Source of the DNA: Thiomicrorhabdus sp.
Lineage (GTDB): Bacteria; Pseudomonadota; Gammaproteobacteria; Thiomicrospirales; Thiomicrospiraceae
Reading direction: 5' to 3'
NCBI RefSeq assembly: GCF_963677875.1
Contig: NZ_OY782562.1
Coordinates: 1 to 64,000, forward strand
Length of the DNA: 64,000 nt
Notes under the pieces: model-generated
Told to the model about the DNA's origin: nothing
Database searches by the model: none
Seen by the model: the letters and a program-made list of their open reading frames with translations, nothing else
Translations under genes and position numbers: made by a program
In this document: positions 1-11,421 of the stretch, piece by piece
How positions within the stretch are numbered: the first letter of the stretch is position 1
Layout: every line of letters starts with the position of its first letter

Positions 1-422
1 AGCAGGTTTTGGAGGCATTGCAGATAGGCGGCTTCATCCGGTTCGGATTGGCTGCGTTGCGCCTGCCACATCATTTCCGCCAGACATTCCATCATGGCGT
101 GTTCTGTCTTCATCACATCGCCTGTCTTTTCGCCGAGCTGTTGGTAAATGGATTTGATGCCGGCCGGACGATCCATAACGACCTGCTCCTGTAGCCCCAA
201 ATGCATGCCCATATGCAGAAACGGATTGATTTCGCCGTCCTCTGGTTTGTATTCGTTGCCGAGGTGTTTTTCGTTTTCCAGCATGCGGTGGTATTCCGGG
301 TGCATTTCGATCACGCGCGCGACCATCTGCTCCATCGGTTCCATCGGCAGGCCGTGACGCGCTTTCTTCCAACAGTCGGCATAGAATTGACGCAGTTTGT
401 CTCGTTCGGAGGTATACAACAT
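1..422 (-). CDS. DUF1841 family protein (C-terminus outside window)
   Basis: Reading the minus strand from the ATG at 422 gives an uninterrupted frame to the window edge, beginning MLYTSERDKLRQFYADCWKK and containing a His/Met-rich stretch (PFLHMGMHLGLQEQ) typical of DUF1841 proteins of about 140 residues. About 140 codons are visible, so only the last few residues and the stop are missing. Function is unknown for the family. It starts 5 bases after the nth stop and follows nth on the same strand, so it is probably the last gene of the rnf-nth transcript. Overlapping frames on either strand lack family resemblance. Confidence 0.85.
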   Translation of the reverse strand, partial: MLYTSERDKLRQFYADCWKKARHGLPMEPMEQMVARVIEMHPEYHRMLENEKHLGNEYKPEDGEINPFLHMGMHLGLQEQVVMDRPAGIKSIYQQLGEKTGDVMKTEHAMMECLAEMMWQAQRSQSEPDEAAYLQCLQNL

Positions 423-426
423 AGCT

Positions 427-1059
427 TTATTCGGTTTTGTCTTTGTATTCGCACAGGTCGTAAATACAGCAGGCGCCGCAACGCGGTTTGCGCGCGGTAC
501 AGGTGTAACGGCCGTGGAGAATCAGTAAATGGTGCGCCGGAATCAGGTACTCTTTCGGCACGTTTTTCAGTAATTTCTTTTCGACTTCCAGTACGTTCTT
601 TCCGGGGGCGATTTTTGTGCGGTTGGAAACGCGGAAAATATGCGTGTCGACCGCCATTGTCGGCTGGCCGAAAGCGGTATTCAATACCACATTGGCGGTT
701 TTACGCCCGACGCCTGGAAGTGCTTCCAGATCCTTGCGGTTATCCGGTACTTTCGAGCCGTGCAGTTCAACTAGCATTTTGCAGGTTTTAATGACGTTTT
801 CCGCTTTGGTGTTAAACAGGCCGATGGTTTTGATGTATTCCTTCAACCCCTCAACGCCCAGCGCGTAGATCGCTTCCGGCGTATTGGCGACCGGAAACAG
901 TTTGGCGGTGGCGATATTCACGCCCTTATCGGTCGCCTGAGCCGAAAGAATGACGGCAATCAGCAGCTCGAACGGATTGGAGTAGTTCAGCTCGGTTTCC
1001 GGTTCTGGAATCGCTGCGCTCAGGCGTTGGAAAATTTCTAGGCGTTTTTGTTTATTCAT
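427..1059 (-). CDS. nth: Endonuclease III, DNA glycosylase/AP lyase
   Basis: Base-excision repair enzyme that removes oxidised pyrimidines and cleaves the abasic strand. The 210-residue length equals the family norm. The helix-hairpin-helix LPGVGRK carries the catalytic lysine at 120, and the aspartate of AVDTH is at 138. The C-terminal [4Fe-4S] ligands are Cys187, Cys194, Cys197 and Cys203 with the classic C-x6-C-x2-C-x5-C spacing, matching Escherichia coli numbering. It lies downstream of the Rnf operon and an OB-fold protein gene. The rnf-nth linkage is common in gammaproteobacteria and has been read as a link between Fe-S redox state and DNA repair (inference). Confidence 0.97.
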   Translation of the reverse strand: MNKQKRLEIFQRLSAAIPEPETELNYSNPFELLIAVILSAQATDKGVNIATAKLFPVANTPEAIYALGVEGLKEYIKTIGLFNTKAENVIKTCKMLVELHGSKVPDNRKDLEALPGVGRKTANVVLNTAFGQPTMAVDTHIFRVSNRTKIAPGKNVLEVEKKLLKNVPKEYLIPAHHLLILHGRYTCTARKPRCGACCIYDLCEYKDKTE

Positions 1060-1066
1060 AGTCGAA

Positions 1067-1435
1067 TCAGTTTGTTTGCGGAAGAATTTCTAAAGGCGCT
1101 TCAACATCGATTTCCGGCGATTGCAAATAATCTTTTTCAATTTCACCGCGGAGGCGTACTTTGGTTTTGTCGCTGATCGGTTGTGGCGGAAAATATTGAT
1201 GGTCAATATCAACTCGAATTTCGCCGGTTCCGTCGGAAAAAAGGTACTTATCGTTGCGCAATTGTTTGATGATGAACCCTTGCAGTGTTACGGGCGCATC
1301 GTCAACCGGATTGGCATTGATTTGTTTGACGGTTTGGTAACTTGGGGTGTCGGAAGGGCCGATATAGGCTGCGGATACGCTGGAAGTGCAGGCGATGGCG
1401 AAGGCAGCAAGAGTGTATTTTAAATGTGCGTTCAT
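1067..1435 (-). CDS. YgiW/YdeI-family periplasmic OB-fold stress protein
   Basis: A 122-residue protein with a signal peptide (MNAHLKYTLAAFAIACTSSVSA, cleavage likely after about residue 22) followed by a single OB-fold domain: VTLQGFIIKQLRNDKYLFSD, then GEIRVDID and KVRLRGEIEKD. This is the pattern of the bacterial OB-fold (BOF) family, whose members YgiW and YdeI have been linked to tolerance of peroxide, metals and cationic peptides. A good Shine-Dalgarno (AAGGAAG) precedes the ATG. It sits between rnfE and nth on the same strand, so it is probably co-transcribed with the Rnf complex. The precise role is unknown. Confidence 0.8.
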   Translation of the reverse strand: MNAHLKYTLAAFAIACTSSVSAAYIGPSDTPSYQTVKQINANPVDDAPVTLQGFIIKQLRNDKYLFSDGTGEIRVDIDHQYFPPQPISDKTKVRLRGEIEKDYLQSPEIDVEAPLEILPQTN

Positions 1436-1503
1436 TTTGGAAGCTTCCTTGTATTGGTTTCGTCAGGCGGAGCGTCGCTGCCCGGCGTGTAAGTTAATCA
1501 AAG

Positions 1504-2241
1504 TTATTTGACCGCGATTTTAATACCGAGCTGGTTTTGCTGTTGACGGGCTTTTTTCTGATCCAGATAATTTTTGCCGGCAATTAATAATCCGAGGCCG
1601 ATAAAAGCCCCGGGAGGCAGAACGGCCAGCAAGACGCCTTGGTAATCGTCACCGAAATGCAGCGTCCAGCTGCGGGCACTTTCGCCGAACATTAAATAAG
1701 CTTGATCGAACAGGGTTCCGTTACCGATCAGTTCCCGTAAACCGCCTAAGACCACCAGTACCAGTAAAAAACCGAGCCCCATAAAAAAACCGTCGACCAG
1801 CGCCTTGTCGACCGAGTGTTTGGAAGCGTAGGCTTCCGCACGCCCAAGGATGGCGCAGTTAGTCACGATTAACGGGATAAAGATACCGAGAATGGTGTGC
1901 AGGTTATGGAAATAAGCGTTCATCAGCAAGTCGATAATGGTGACCGCTGTGGCAATGATTGCGATGAATACCGGGATGCGGATTTCATCGGAAACCTGAG
2001 AGCGGATCAGCGACACCAGCGCATTGGAAACCAACAGAACGAGCAGGGTTGCCAGTCCGAGTCCGAGTCCGTTAATGACGTTATTGGAAACCGCCAGCAG
2101 CGGACACAGGCCGAGCAGAGCAACCAACGCCTGATTATTCTGCCAGAGACCTTTTTGCATCAGATTACGGTATTCCGGCCAGACGGAAGGTTTTTGAACT
2201 GCTTCGGTGTTTGGCACGGTTTGCGTTGTAGTGTCACTCAT
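1504..2241 (-). CDS. rnfE: Rnf electron transport complex subunit E
   Basis: Integral membrane subunit of the Rnf/Rsx ion-translocating ferredoxin:NAD oxidoreductase. About six hydrophobic helices are visible, with the subunit signature [22 protein letters not shown] near the N-terminus and [16 protein letters not shown] in the middle; the two cysteines lie in the half-helices thought to bind an Fe cluster with RnfA. I chose the ATG at 2241 over an upstream start at 2268 because GGGAGA lies just ahead of it and it overlaps the rnfG stop by 8 bases (ATGAGTGA), which suggests translational coupling. RnfE and RnfA are homologous, which shows in the shared LGLCP and TNCA(I/V)LG motifs. Confidence 0.95.
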   Translation of the reverse strand: MSDTTTQTVPNTEAVQKPSVWPEYRNLMQKGLWQNNQALVALLGLCPLLAVSNNVINGLGLGLATLLVLLVSNALVSLIRSQVSDEIRIPVFIAIIATAVTIIDLLMNAYFHNLHTILGIFIPLIVTNCAILGRAEAYASKHSVDKALVDGFFMGLGFLLVLVVLGGLRELIGNGTLFDQAYLMFGESARSWTLHFGDDYQGVLLAVLPPGAFIGLGLLIAGKNYLDQKKARQQQNQLGIKIAVK

Positions 2242-2878
2242 ACAGCTTCTCTCCCGATTGATTGACAAACATCAGGCCTTGTTTGACAGCCTGTACCACC
2301 GCACGCGGTGTAATGGTCGCCCCGGTGAATTGATCGAAATCGCCGCCGTCTTTTTTGACCGCCCAGCGGGGAAGATTGTCGTCACGCAGGCTTCGGCCGT
2401 TAAAGCTCAGAATCCAGGTATGTTTGCTTAATTCGATTTTATCTCCCAGACCGGGTGTTTCGGCATGTTGCAGAACACGGACGCCGGAGATGCGTCCGTC
2501 CGGCAAAACGCCCATCAGCAGCTTGATTTTCCCACTGTAGCCGTTGGGAGCGATACAGGTGAAAATCACTCCGCTTGCATGCCCTTGAAAGCGCGCCCGG
2601 TAAACAATGACCGGTTCGCTGCTGCCAAGCAATTGCAGGTCGTGTTGATTGCGAATAGTCAGTTGATCCTTGAGCGGGTCATTGTCGTATAAGCTGGGCG
2701 GCAGCACCTGATTGAAGGTTGCCAGCATCGTTTGTTTCTGCGCCTCTTTGATCGGCGGTTCGGTCAGATGACGTACGCCGAGCAACAATAGCACGCTGAT
2801 TCCGACAAACAGGCTCAACTTGGCGGCCGAGCGCAGCATGGTTTTTAGCAGAGGGGATGGCGTGAGACGATCTTGCAT
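2234..2878 (-). CDS. rnfG: Rnf electron transport complex subunit G, FMN-binding
   Basis: Periplasm-facing flavoprotein subunit of Rnf, 214 residues. An N-terminal membrane anchor (about residues 17-36) is followed by the FMN-binding domain. Covalent FMN attachment is expected on Thr188 of the TGATITP motif (residues 185-191). The [12 protein letters not shown] and [11 protein letters not shown] segments are typical of the family. It lies between rnfD (11-base gap) and rnfE (overlapping) in the usual A-B-C-D-G-E order. Confidence 0.95.
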   Translation of the reverse strand: MQDRLTPSPLLKTMLRSAAKLSLFVGISVLLLLGVRHLTEPPIKEAQKQTMLATFNQVLPPSLYDNDPLKDQLTIRNQHDLQLLGSSEPVIVYRARFQGHASGVIFTCIAPNGYSGKIKLLMGVLPDGRISGVRVLQHAETPGLGDKIELSKHTWILSFNGRSLRDDNLPRWAVKKDGGDFDQFTGATITPRAVVQAVKQGLMFVNQSGEKLYE

Positions 2879-2889
2879 GTTTGCGATTC

Positions 2890-3940
2890 CTAACGTCTGT
2901 GGCCGAATACGCGCGGCTGGGTATATTGATCAATCAACGGAACGGCGATGTTCATCAACAGAATGGCAAACGCCAGACCGTCCGGGAAAGCGCCCCAGTT
3001 ACGAATGACATACACCAGGACGCCGATTCCACAGGCGTAGATAAAACGTCCTGTCGGGGTGGTGCTGGCAGTAACCGGATCGGTAATGATAAAGAAAGCG
3101 GCCAGCATGGTTCCGCCGGTTAGCAGTACAAAATCGACCGGAGGGTAGGTATTCGGGTCGATGCTGTGAAAAATCCATGCCATCAGCGCCAGAGAGCCGA
3201 GAAAACCGACCGGAAACTGCCAGCGAATCGTGCGGCTGTACAGCATCCACATGCCGCCAATCATAAAGGTGATATTGATCCATTCCCAGCTGTTGAAGCC
3301 GAACAGGTGGTGGGTATAACTGGTGTGTGTCGGAATGGCTGGGTTTAGGGTTTCGGCGACGTTGATTCCCTGAGAAATACCGATACGCAGATTCGTTCAA
3401 CGGGGTGGCTCCGGTCATCATGTCTACGAAAGTGCCATTCATATGTCCTTGAAAAATCAACTGCAGGGCTTCTGCAAAACCGATGTAGTGGCCGCTTAAT
3501 TCAGCCGGAAGAATCCACTGTGTCATGGGAACCGGAAAAGAGATCAACAGAAATGCATAACCAAGCATGGCCGGATTAAATGGGTTATATCCCAGCCCGC
3601 CGTACAGATGTTTTCCGAAAATCAAAGCGAAAGTACTGCCGGTAACGATAATCCACCAGGGTGCGGTCGGCGGAATACAGAATACCAGACCGGTAATGGT
3701 AATCAGGCCGCTCAAATCGGTCAGATAAGGCAGAATCGGACGGCCGCGCAGTTTGAGCATCGCGCTTTCGACAGCGATTAACGTCAGTACGGCCAGAAGC
3801 CACTGGACGACAATGCCGAATCCGAAAAAGTACAGATGAACCAACAGAGCCGGGAGCGCGGCAATCTGCACTTGCATCATCACTTTACGAACGTTCTGAT
3901 CATTATGCGCGAATGGGGATGACTGCATGCGATCGTTCAT
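2890..3940 (-). pseudogene. rnfD: rnfD, Rnf subunit D, interrupted by a one-base insertion
   Basis: The N-terminal frame starts at 3940 ([14 protein letters not shown]) and gives RnfD helices and the FMN attachment motif TGATPL (Thr179). At residue 183 the homology leaves this frame: after GAA (3392-3394) one extra base at about 3391 shifts reading. The other frame continues as LRIGISQG, then INVAETLNPAIPTHTSYTHH, and ends at 2890 with the RnfD C-terminal helices. Dropping one base gives 350 codons including the stop, close to the 350-residue norm. Unrepaired, the product is 313 residues with a nonsense tail. The ATG overlaps the rnfC stop as ATGA. Whether this is a real mutation or a sequence error cannot be told here; loss of RnfD should disable the complex. 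Confidence 0.9.
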
Positions 3941-6315
3941 CAGGAATCGCCTCCTTGTTCGGCGTTTGATTGCTGTTGAGCCTTGCGGGCGGCGGCGCGT
4001 TTTCTCGCTGCTTCAACGGCAGCGGCACGTTTATCGACAACGGGTTGATCAGTAAGGGATTGCGCAGCGTCTTGTTTAGTTTGCTGTTCTGCATCTTGTT
4101 CCAGAGCCTGCTGCTTCTGCGCTTGTTTTCTGGCCAATGCCGCTTGTCGGGCTTTTTCAACCGCCAGCTTTCGCTGCTGCTCTTTTTCCAAAGCGGGAGA
4201 AGTGTGCGCACTGGTTTCGGTTAAGTCGACGGCTTGAAGTTCGTTTGGCGTTGCATCTGGTTTTGCCACTTCGTTTTTGGCGGTTTTACCTTGCTCGCTT
4301 GCTTGCTGTTGGGCTTTTTTACGGGCGGCGGCTTTCGCTGCGGCTGCCTTAGCGGCTGCACGCGAATCTTTTTTCACTGTCTGCGTTTGCTGATCCATTT
4401 GCAAAGTTTTTGATTCGGCCTGTTCGGAATCGTCAGTTTGTTGAGCGGCTTTCTTGGCTGCGGCACGAGCCGCTGCCGCTCTGGCAGCAGCAGCTTTTGC
4501 AGAGGCTTTTGGATCTTTTGTCGATTCGGCTTCGGTCTTGGTGCGATTTTCAGGAGAAGCACTGGCGCCTTTGGTCGAAGGTGTTTTCTTGCCTTGTGCC
4601 GCCTTGCGCGCCGCTTCAATCGCTTTACGGCGAGCCGGAGGCAGGTTGGCTAAATCGTCTTCGGCCGGTTCCGTTTGAACAGAGACATTTGCCTGGGATG
4701 CTTTCTGGGCGGCGGATTTTTTAGCCGCAGCGGCACGTGCTGCAGCCGCTTGGGCCGCATTCGGTTGTTTGGCCGAGTCGGAACTTTTCTTTGAAGAGGG
4801 TTTTGAAGAGTCTTCGCTAGCCATTTGTTTTTTAACGGCTTCTTTTTTCTGTCTCAAACGTTCTTCACGTTCCTGTTTCTCACGTTCGATCCGTGCCAAC
4901 TTGAATTCATGCCGCTGTTTTGCCAGCTCAACTGCTTTTTGCTCGGCATGAATTTCTTTGATTTCCGATTTGGCGTGACGGTAGTATTGCACCAGAGGAA
5001 TATGGCTTGGGCAGACATAGCTGCAGCAGCCGCATTCGATACAGTCGAAGATATTCAGTTTTTCGACTTTTTCGTATTCATGTCCTTGGGCGTGCCAGTA
5101 CATCTGTTGTGGCAGAAGGTTGACCGGACAGGCATCCATGCATTCACCGCAGCGGATGCATGGCATTTGCATTTCCTGCTGTTGCGGCGGGTTGGCCAGA
5201 ACGCAGTTGGTGGTTTTTAATACTCCGACATGATTGTCCAGAACTTCGAAGCCCATCATTGGCCCGCCCATGACTAATGGATAACGGATTGCCTGGTTCG
5301 GTTCGGCCAGTTCGACCAGCTCGTTAAACGGCGTTCCGATCAGAACTTCGGCATTGAAAGGGGATCTCAAACCAAAACCGGTGACCGTAACCATTCGCGA
5401 AATCAGCGGTTTTTTCTCTTCTACAGCCTGATAAATAGCGGCATAGGTGGCGACATTCATCATCAGCAGACCCAGATCAACCGCATGTTTGCCTTTTGGC
5501 ATTTCAATTCCGGTCAGTTCGTAAGTCAGTTGTTTTTGCCCGCCCATCGGATAAACAGTTTCCACCGTTTTGATTTCAACGATGCTTCCGGCTGCGGCTG
5601 AACGCATGGCTTCGATTGCGGCCGGTTTATTGGTTTCAATACCGCAGATCACTTTTTCGGCGCCAAGGGCTTTGGCTGTGATCAAGGCACCTTGAATAAC
5701 GCGCTGCGGATAATGTTGCATCAACAGGTCGTCGCAGGTGATAAAAGGCTCGCATTCGGCACCGTTAATTAGCAAGGTATGAATTTTGCCGCTTTCGGCC
5801 GGTAATTTGGCATAGGTCGGGAAACCGGCGCCACCCATGCCGACAATACCGGCTTCGCGAAGCTGCTGTTTTAGTTCCGATGGGTCATTGATTGTTAAAG
5901 CTTGTAACGGTGAATCACCGGCCTGATCGAGGCCGTCCGGTTCGATCACTATACAGCGGGATTTCAACCCGGAAGGGTGAGCGACAGGGTGATCTTTGAT
6001 CGCAATAACGGTGCCGGAGGTCGGAGCATGTACCGGTACTGCTCGACTACGGATGAATTCCGATTTAGGCGGTGACGCGACAACTTGGTATTTCAGGATG
6101 CGATCACCGACCTGAATCTGAGTTTCCAATAATTCTCCGTCTTGCTCGATAGGCAGAAAGAGTTGTTTCGGTAGTGCCAGTTCTCGGATTGGCATGCGTT
6201 CCGACATGGATTTATGATAAGAAGGGAAGACTCCACCATGAAAGCGATATAGCCAGCGTTTGGCTGTCGGATAGACACTGGCGATCCCACGCTGGATAGT
6301 GTGCAGCAGGCTCAT
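3940..6315 (-). CDS. rnfC: Rnf electron transport complex subunit C, with long Ala/Lys-rich tail
   Basis: Cytoplasmic NADH/FMN-site subunit, 791 residues. The flavin/NADH-binding core includes GMGGAGFPT at 159-167 and [13 protein letters not shown] at 184-196. Two [4Fe-4S] clusters are shown by Cys386/389/392/396 and Cys425/428/431/435. From about 455 onward the protein becomes a charged helical region and then an alanine-, lysine- and glutamine-rich tail to 791 made of degenerate repeats such as [20 protein letters not shown]. The core is the size of RnfC from clostridia; long tails are known in enterobacterial RsxC. Its ATG overlaps the rnfB stop (ATGA). Confidence 0.95.
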   Translation of the reverse strand: MSLLHTIQRGIASVYPTAKRWLYRFHGGVFPSYHKSMSERMPIRELALPKQLFLPIEQDGELLETQIQVGDRILKYQVVASPPKSEFIRSRAVPVHAPTSGTVIAIKDHPVAHPSGLKSRCIVIEPDGLDQAGDSPLQALTINDPSELKQQLREAGIVGMGGAGFPTYAKLPAESGKIHTLLINGAECEPFITCDDLLMQHYPQRVIQGALITAKALGAEKVICGIETNKPAAIEAMRSAAAGSIVEIKTVETVYPMGGQKQLTYELTGIEMPKGKHAVDLGLLMMNVATYAAIYQAVEEKKPLISRMVTVTGFGLRSPFNAEVLIGTPFNELVELAEPNQAIRYPLVMGGPMMGFEVLDNHVGVLKTTNCVLANPPQQQEMQMPCIRCGECMDACPVNLLPQQMYWHAQGHEYEKVEKLNIFDCIECGCCSYVCPSHIPLVQYYRHAKSEIKEIHAEQKAVELAKQRHEFKLARIEREKQEREERLRQKKEAVKKQMASEDSSKPSSKKSSDSAKQPNAAQAAAARAAAAKKSAAQKASQANVSVQTEPAEDDLANLPPARRKAIEAARKAAQGKKTPSTKGASASPENRTKTEAESTKDPKASAKAAAARAAAARAAAKKAAQQTDDSEQAESKTLQMDQQTQTVKKDSRAAAKAAAAKAAARKKAQQQASEQGKTAKNEVAKPDATPNELQAVDLTETSAHTSPALEKEQQRKLAVEKARQAALARKQAQKQQALEQDAEQQTKQDAAQSLTDQPVVDKRAAAVEAARKRAAARKAQQQSNAEQGGDS

Positions 6316-6878
6316 GCCGCACCTCCATTGCGTTTGGCAGCGTCTTCGGCTTCCGGATCAGGCCATTTCCAGTTGTTAAGCGTCTGCGCCAGTGGGCGCA
6401 TTTCGATGCAGTCGACCGGGCAGACCGGTACGCACTTTTCGCAGCCGGTGCATTCCTGTTGAATGACGGTATGCATCATTTTGGTTGCACCGAGAATGGC
6501 ATCCACCGGGCATTCCTTAATACACAGCACGCAGCCTATGCACAGGTCTTCATCGATAAAAGCGGTTTCTTTCGGTTTTTCTTCGGCGGAAGTATCTTCC
6601 ATCGGTTTTTGCTCACGGCCGGTGATTTCGGAGATTCTAATCATCACTTCCGTGCCGCCGGGGATACACAGGTTGACTTCGGATTCTCCCTTTGCCAGCG
6701 CTTCGGCATAAGGTTTGCAGCCAGGAAAACCGCACTGTCCGCACTGAGTCTGCGGCAGTTCTTTATCGATCTGTTCGGCCACCGGGTTGCCTTCAACCTT
6801 GAAACGAACCGAGGCATAACCGAGCAGGAGGCCAAAGATCAGCGCCAATCCTAAAAAGATCAAAATCGCTTCTATCAC
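6312..6878 (-). CDS. rnfB: Rnf electron transport complex subunit B, ferredoxin-like
   Basis: Electron-entry subunit with an N-terminal membrane helix ([20 protein letters not shown]), a [13 protein letters not shown] cluster motif and two ferredoxin [4Fe-4S] motifs ([12 protein letters not shown] and [12 protein letters not shown]). I chose the GTG at 6878 as start because AAGGGA lies 8 bases ahead and it gives 188 residues with the membrane helix at the very N-terminus, as in the family. An ATG at 6944 would add 22 residues without family likeness and overlap rnfA. Confidence 0.92.
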   Translation of the reverse strand: MIEAILIFLGLALIFGLLLGYASVRFKVEGNPVAEQIDKELPQTQCGQCGFPGCKPYAEALAKGESEVNLCIPGGTEVMIRISEITGREQKPMEDTSAEEKPKETAFIDEDLCIGCVLCIKECPVDAILGATKMMHTVIQQECTGCEKCVPVCPVDCIEMRPLAQTLNNWKWPDPEAEDAAKRNGGAA

Positions 6879-6927
6879 TGTTTTGATCCCTTGTTGCAGC
6901 GGTGTGTCGCATGAGTGACGAAGAACA

Positions 6928-7503
6928 TCAGGCCAGGCCTCCAAATCCCATGAAAGCCATCGACATCAGGCCTGCGGTAATCAGAGCGATCGGCGCGCCC
7001 TTGAAAGGCGCCGGAACATCGGCAACTTCCAGACGCTCGCGGATTGAAGAGAAAAGCACCATAACCAGCGTAAAGCCGACTGCGGCACCGAAGCCGTAAA
7101 CTGCCGAGGAGATAAAGTCGTGCTTTTCGCCGACGTTCAGCAGTGCGACACCAAGTACGGCGCAGTTGGTGGTAATCAACGGCAGGTAAATTCCCAGTAC
7201 CTGATAGAGTACCGGACTGCTTTTATGGATCGCCATTTCGGTAAAACCGACGACGGCAGCAATGGCGAGAATAAAGGCAATCGTCTGCAGATATTCCAGT
7301 TGAAAAGGAATCAACAGGTAAGTATAGATCAGGTAACTTAACACCGAGGAGAGTGTCAGAACGAAGGTGGTCGCCAGACCCATCCCCAGAGCGGCATCGG
7401 TTTTTTTGGATACCCCCATAAAAGGACACAGGCCCAAGAATTTAACAAGCACGAAGTTATTGACTAAAACCGTACTGATTAAGATAGCGATATATTCCTG
7501 CAT
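6928..7503 (-). CDS. rnfA: Rnf electron transport complex subunit A
   Basis: Integral membrane subunit, 191 residues, with about six helices. The paired signatures [20 protein letters not shown] and [15 protein letters not shown] hold the conserved cysteines in inverted half-helices shared with RnfE. It is the first gene of the rnfABCDGE series and lies 33 bases downstream of metG on the same strand. I see no strong promoter of its own in that short gap, so read-through from metG is likely. Confidence 0.96.
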   Translation of the reverse strand: MQEYIAILISTVLVNNFVLVKFLGLCPFMGVSKKTDAALGMGLATTFVLTLSSVLSYLIYTYLLIPFQLEYLQTIAFILAIAAVVGFTEMAIHKSSPVLYQVLGIYLPLITTNCAVLGVALLNVGEKHDFISSAVYGFGAAVGFTLVMVLFSSIRERLEVADVPAPFKGAPIALITAGLMSMAFMGFGGLA

Positions 7504-7536
7504 TGGCGTCCTTCGTGCTGTTGAGAGTTGGCTCGC

Positions 7537-9645
<2,109 letters not shown>

Positions 9646-9762
9646 CGGTGGTTCGTTTCCTGTTTTAATTTTGAGTGACCGTCATGTTTAAAAATACATT
9701 CAAATAACCGTATTGAAAACGGGGCATTTTGGCGTGCATTTTTTGTTGTTAAATAGCCGGGT

Positions 9763-9791
9763 ATTATAGCGATTTTCGAAAAGCTTGTCTG
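9763..9791 (-). promoter_or_regulatory. Sigma-70 type promoter for metG
   Basis: On the minus strand CAGACA (9791-9786) and a perfect TATAAT (9768-9763) are separated by 17 bases. Transcription would start near 9756, giving a leader of about 110 bases before the metG ATG at 9645. The -35 matches the consensus at four of six positions. No leader structure such as a T-box was recognised. Confidence 0.55.
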
Positions 9792-9830
9792 TAAGACTTG
9801 ATGGGCTTTTCGATGGAATATTACGAAGTG

Positions 9831-9860
9831 AGAAAACGGGCATCGGCAGAGGCGATGCCC
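9831..9860 (-). terminator. Intrinsic terminator after apbC
   Basis: On the minus strand GGGCATCG and CGATGCCC form an 8-bp stem with a 7-base loop (9838-9860), followed by GTTTTCT. It lies 22 bases after the apbC stop, which separates apbC from metG transcription. Confidence 0.65.
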
Positions 9861-9882
9861 TAATAAGAAAGGAGGCGGAAGA

Positions 9883-11007
9883 TCAGGTGTTTTGAATGAC
9901 GATTTCCGGAAAGACGCTGGCATAGTTGCGTTTTTTAACGCCGATGTCGGCGCTGACTCTATGAGCCATGCCGCGATATTTCTGTGCAATGTCGCTGCCC
10001 GGTTCGCTGGTCACTGTTGGCGCTCCTTGATCGGTTTCTTCGCGGATGCGTTTGTCGAGCGGCAGGGCGCCCAGGAATGGAACCTGATATTGTTCCGCCA
10101 TGGTTTCACCGCCGTGGGCACCGAAGATTGCTTCTTCATGCCCGCAGTTCGAACAGATGTGGGTACTCATGTTTTCGATAATTCCGAGAATCGGAATTTC
10201 GACTTTTTCAAACATTTTCAGCCCTTTTTTGGCATCGATCAGTGAAACCTGCTGTGGCGTTGTGACAATGATCGCTCCAGTCACAGGGATCTGTTGTGAC
10301 AAGGTCAGTTGAACGTCTCCGGTGCCTGGTGGCAAGTCGATCAGCAGATAGTCCAGATCTTGCCAGTTGGTTTCCTTCAGAAGCTGGGTCAGAGTTTGAG
10401 TGACGATCGGCCCGCGCCAGATCATCGGCGAGTCTTCTTCGATCAGAACGCCGATTGACATCACCTGCATGCCGTACGCCATAAGCGGTTCCATGCTTTT
10501 TCCGTCCTTGGATTGCGGTTTTTCTTTCAGGTTTAACATGGTCGGGATGCTGGGGCCATAGATGTCGGCATCCAAAATTCCGACCCGGGCACCTTCCTGT
10601 TGCAAGGCGAGCGCCAGATTAACGGTTGTTGTAGACTTGCCGACGCCACCTTTGCCTGATGCAATGGCAATGATATTTTTGATCTCCGGTAAGGGCTGGG
10701 TGCCTTTCTGTACATCATGGGCGACGATTTTGGTTGTGAAGTCGGCATGAATTTGCTCAATTCCCTCAAGGTCGGACAGGTGGTGCTGCAGTTGCTGCTC
10801 AAGAGACGGCCAGATCGATTTGCACGGATAAGGCATTTCGATCTGTAATTTAAGCTGCCCTTTTTTTAAGTCGATTTGTTGTACCGCCTTTAATTTCTGC
10901 AGGCTTTTTTTGGTTGACGGGTCGATACAAAGCGCGATTTTCGCTTCGATTTGTTGCTGCAGTTCGCTGGAGATTGAACTGCCGAAAAGTTTGCTTAAGA
11001 AGCCCAT
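9883..11007 (-). CDS. apbC: Mrp/ApbC-type Fe-S cluster carrier ATPase
   Basis: P-loop ATPase of the Mrp/NBP35 family that holds and delivers [4Fe-4S] clusters. The 374-residue protein has an N-terminal DUF59/MIP18-like domain (about 10-95), then the deviant Walker A GKGGVGKSTT, the switch region LDADIYGPSIPTM, DLPPGTGD and the C-terminal cluster ligands CSNC in the sequence THICSNCGHEEAIFG. AAGGA precedes the ATG. It is divergent from mutL and upstream of metG-rnf. Supplying clusters to Rnf and Nth would fit, but that is inference from position. Confidence 0.95.
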   Translation of the reverse strand: MGFLSKLFGSSISSELQQQIEAKIALCIDPSTKKSLQKLKAVQQIDLKKGQLKLQIEMPYPCKSIWPSLEQQLQHHLSDLEGIEQIHADFTTKIVAHDVQKGTQPLPEIKNIIAIASGKGGVGKSTTTVNLALALQQEGARVGILDADIYGPSIPTMLNLKEKPQSKDGKSMEPLMAYGMQVMSIGVLIEEDSPMIWRGPIVTQTLTQLLKETNWQDLDYLLIDLPPGTGDVQLTLSQQIPVTGAIIVTTPQQVSLIDAKKGLKMFEKVEIPILGIIENMSTHICSNCGHEEAIFGAHGGETMAEQYQVPFLGALPLDKRIREETDQGAPTVTSEPGSDIAQKYRGMAHRVSADIGVKKRNYASVFPEIVIQNT

Positions 11008-11161
11008 TTGCGATCCTTGAATATCTTCGGGTTTGGATGAGTGTACTTTTAATCTCTGTTTTAGATTTTAGTCTTATTTTATTTAGATTTAATTATTGTA
11101 TGGTTTTGAATGCTTTGGAAAGGCCGGTTAGACGCTGACCATCAAGCCTGATCTTTATGAT

Positions 11162-11317
11162 TTGGTTTACTGCTTTATCGATTCTGGCCGTGTTATCTCA
11201 ATGGCGACGAATGATTTGATGTGGCAGAGTGTCCGAAGTTTGCCATTTTATCAGTTGAGCATGGGGGAAGAAAGCATGAGGTCTGCATTAAAGGCGGCGT
11301 GTTGGTGTGATGAGTGA
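11162..11317 (+). CDS. Doubtful small ORF or gene remnant upstream of mutL
   Basis: A plus-strand frame is open for 62 codons from 11132 (after a TAG) to the TGA at 11315-11317. From the first usable start, TTG at 11162, it would encode 51 residues; an ATG at 11201 would give 38 residues beginning MATNDLMWQSVRSLPFYQLS. The composition is protein-like rather than random, but no ribosome-binding site is clear and I recognise no family. It may be the 3' remnant of a lost gene. The mutL promoter box begins just beyond its stop. Confidence 0.22.
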   Translation: MVYCFIDSGRVISMATNDLMWQSVRSLPFYQLSMGEESMRSALKAACWCDE

Positions 11318-11328
11318 TGGTGTATAAT
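11302..11328 (+). promoter_or_regulatory. Possible promoter for mutL
   Basis: A perfect TATAAT (11323-11328) lies about 95 bases ahead of the mutL start. The best -35 is TTGGTG (11302-11307) at a short 15-base spacing. The -10 is convincing, the -35 is weak. Confidence 0.4.
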
Positions 11329-11421
11329 CGACGCTTTTGCGGATTGTGCTGTTTGGTCCGTTGAGAATTTATTGCTGGCTTGCGCGAGTGTTGTTAATGA
11401 GCTACGGTTTTAGAGGTTTGA

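Larger units (their letters stand above)
11008..11421. other. Intergenic region between divergent apbC and mutL
   Basis: The apbC-proximal part (about 11045-11100) is very A/T-rich with several TAAAAT-like boxes reading toward apbC. The mutL-proximal part holds a TATAAT box at 11323-11328. In between, one plus-strand frame stays open from 11132 to 11317 and is listed separately as a doubtful small gene. No RNA gene or repeat was recognised. Confidence 0.5.

Noticed and set aside
34..372. A 112-codon minus-strand frame at the window start
   Set aside because: It overlaps the DUF1841 frame, is Arg/Gly-rich and has no family likeness, so it is a shadow frame.
3970..4724. Several long plus-strand frames rich in Leu, Arg and Ala
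   Set aside because: They are antisense to the low-complexity RnfC tail, where repeats keep all frames open; none has a ribosome-binding site or recognised domain.
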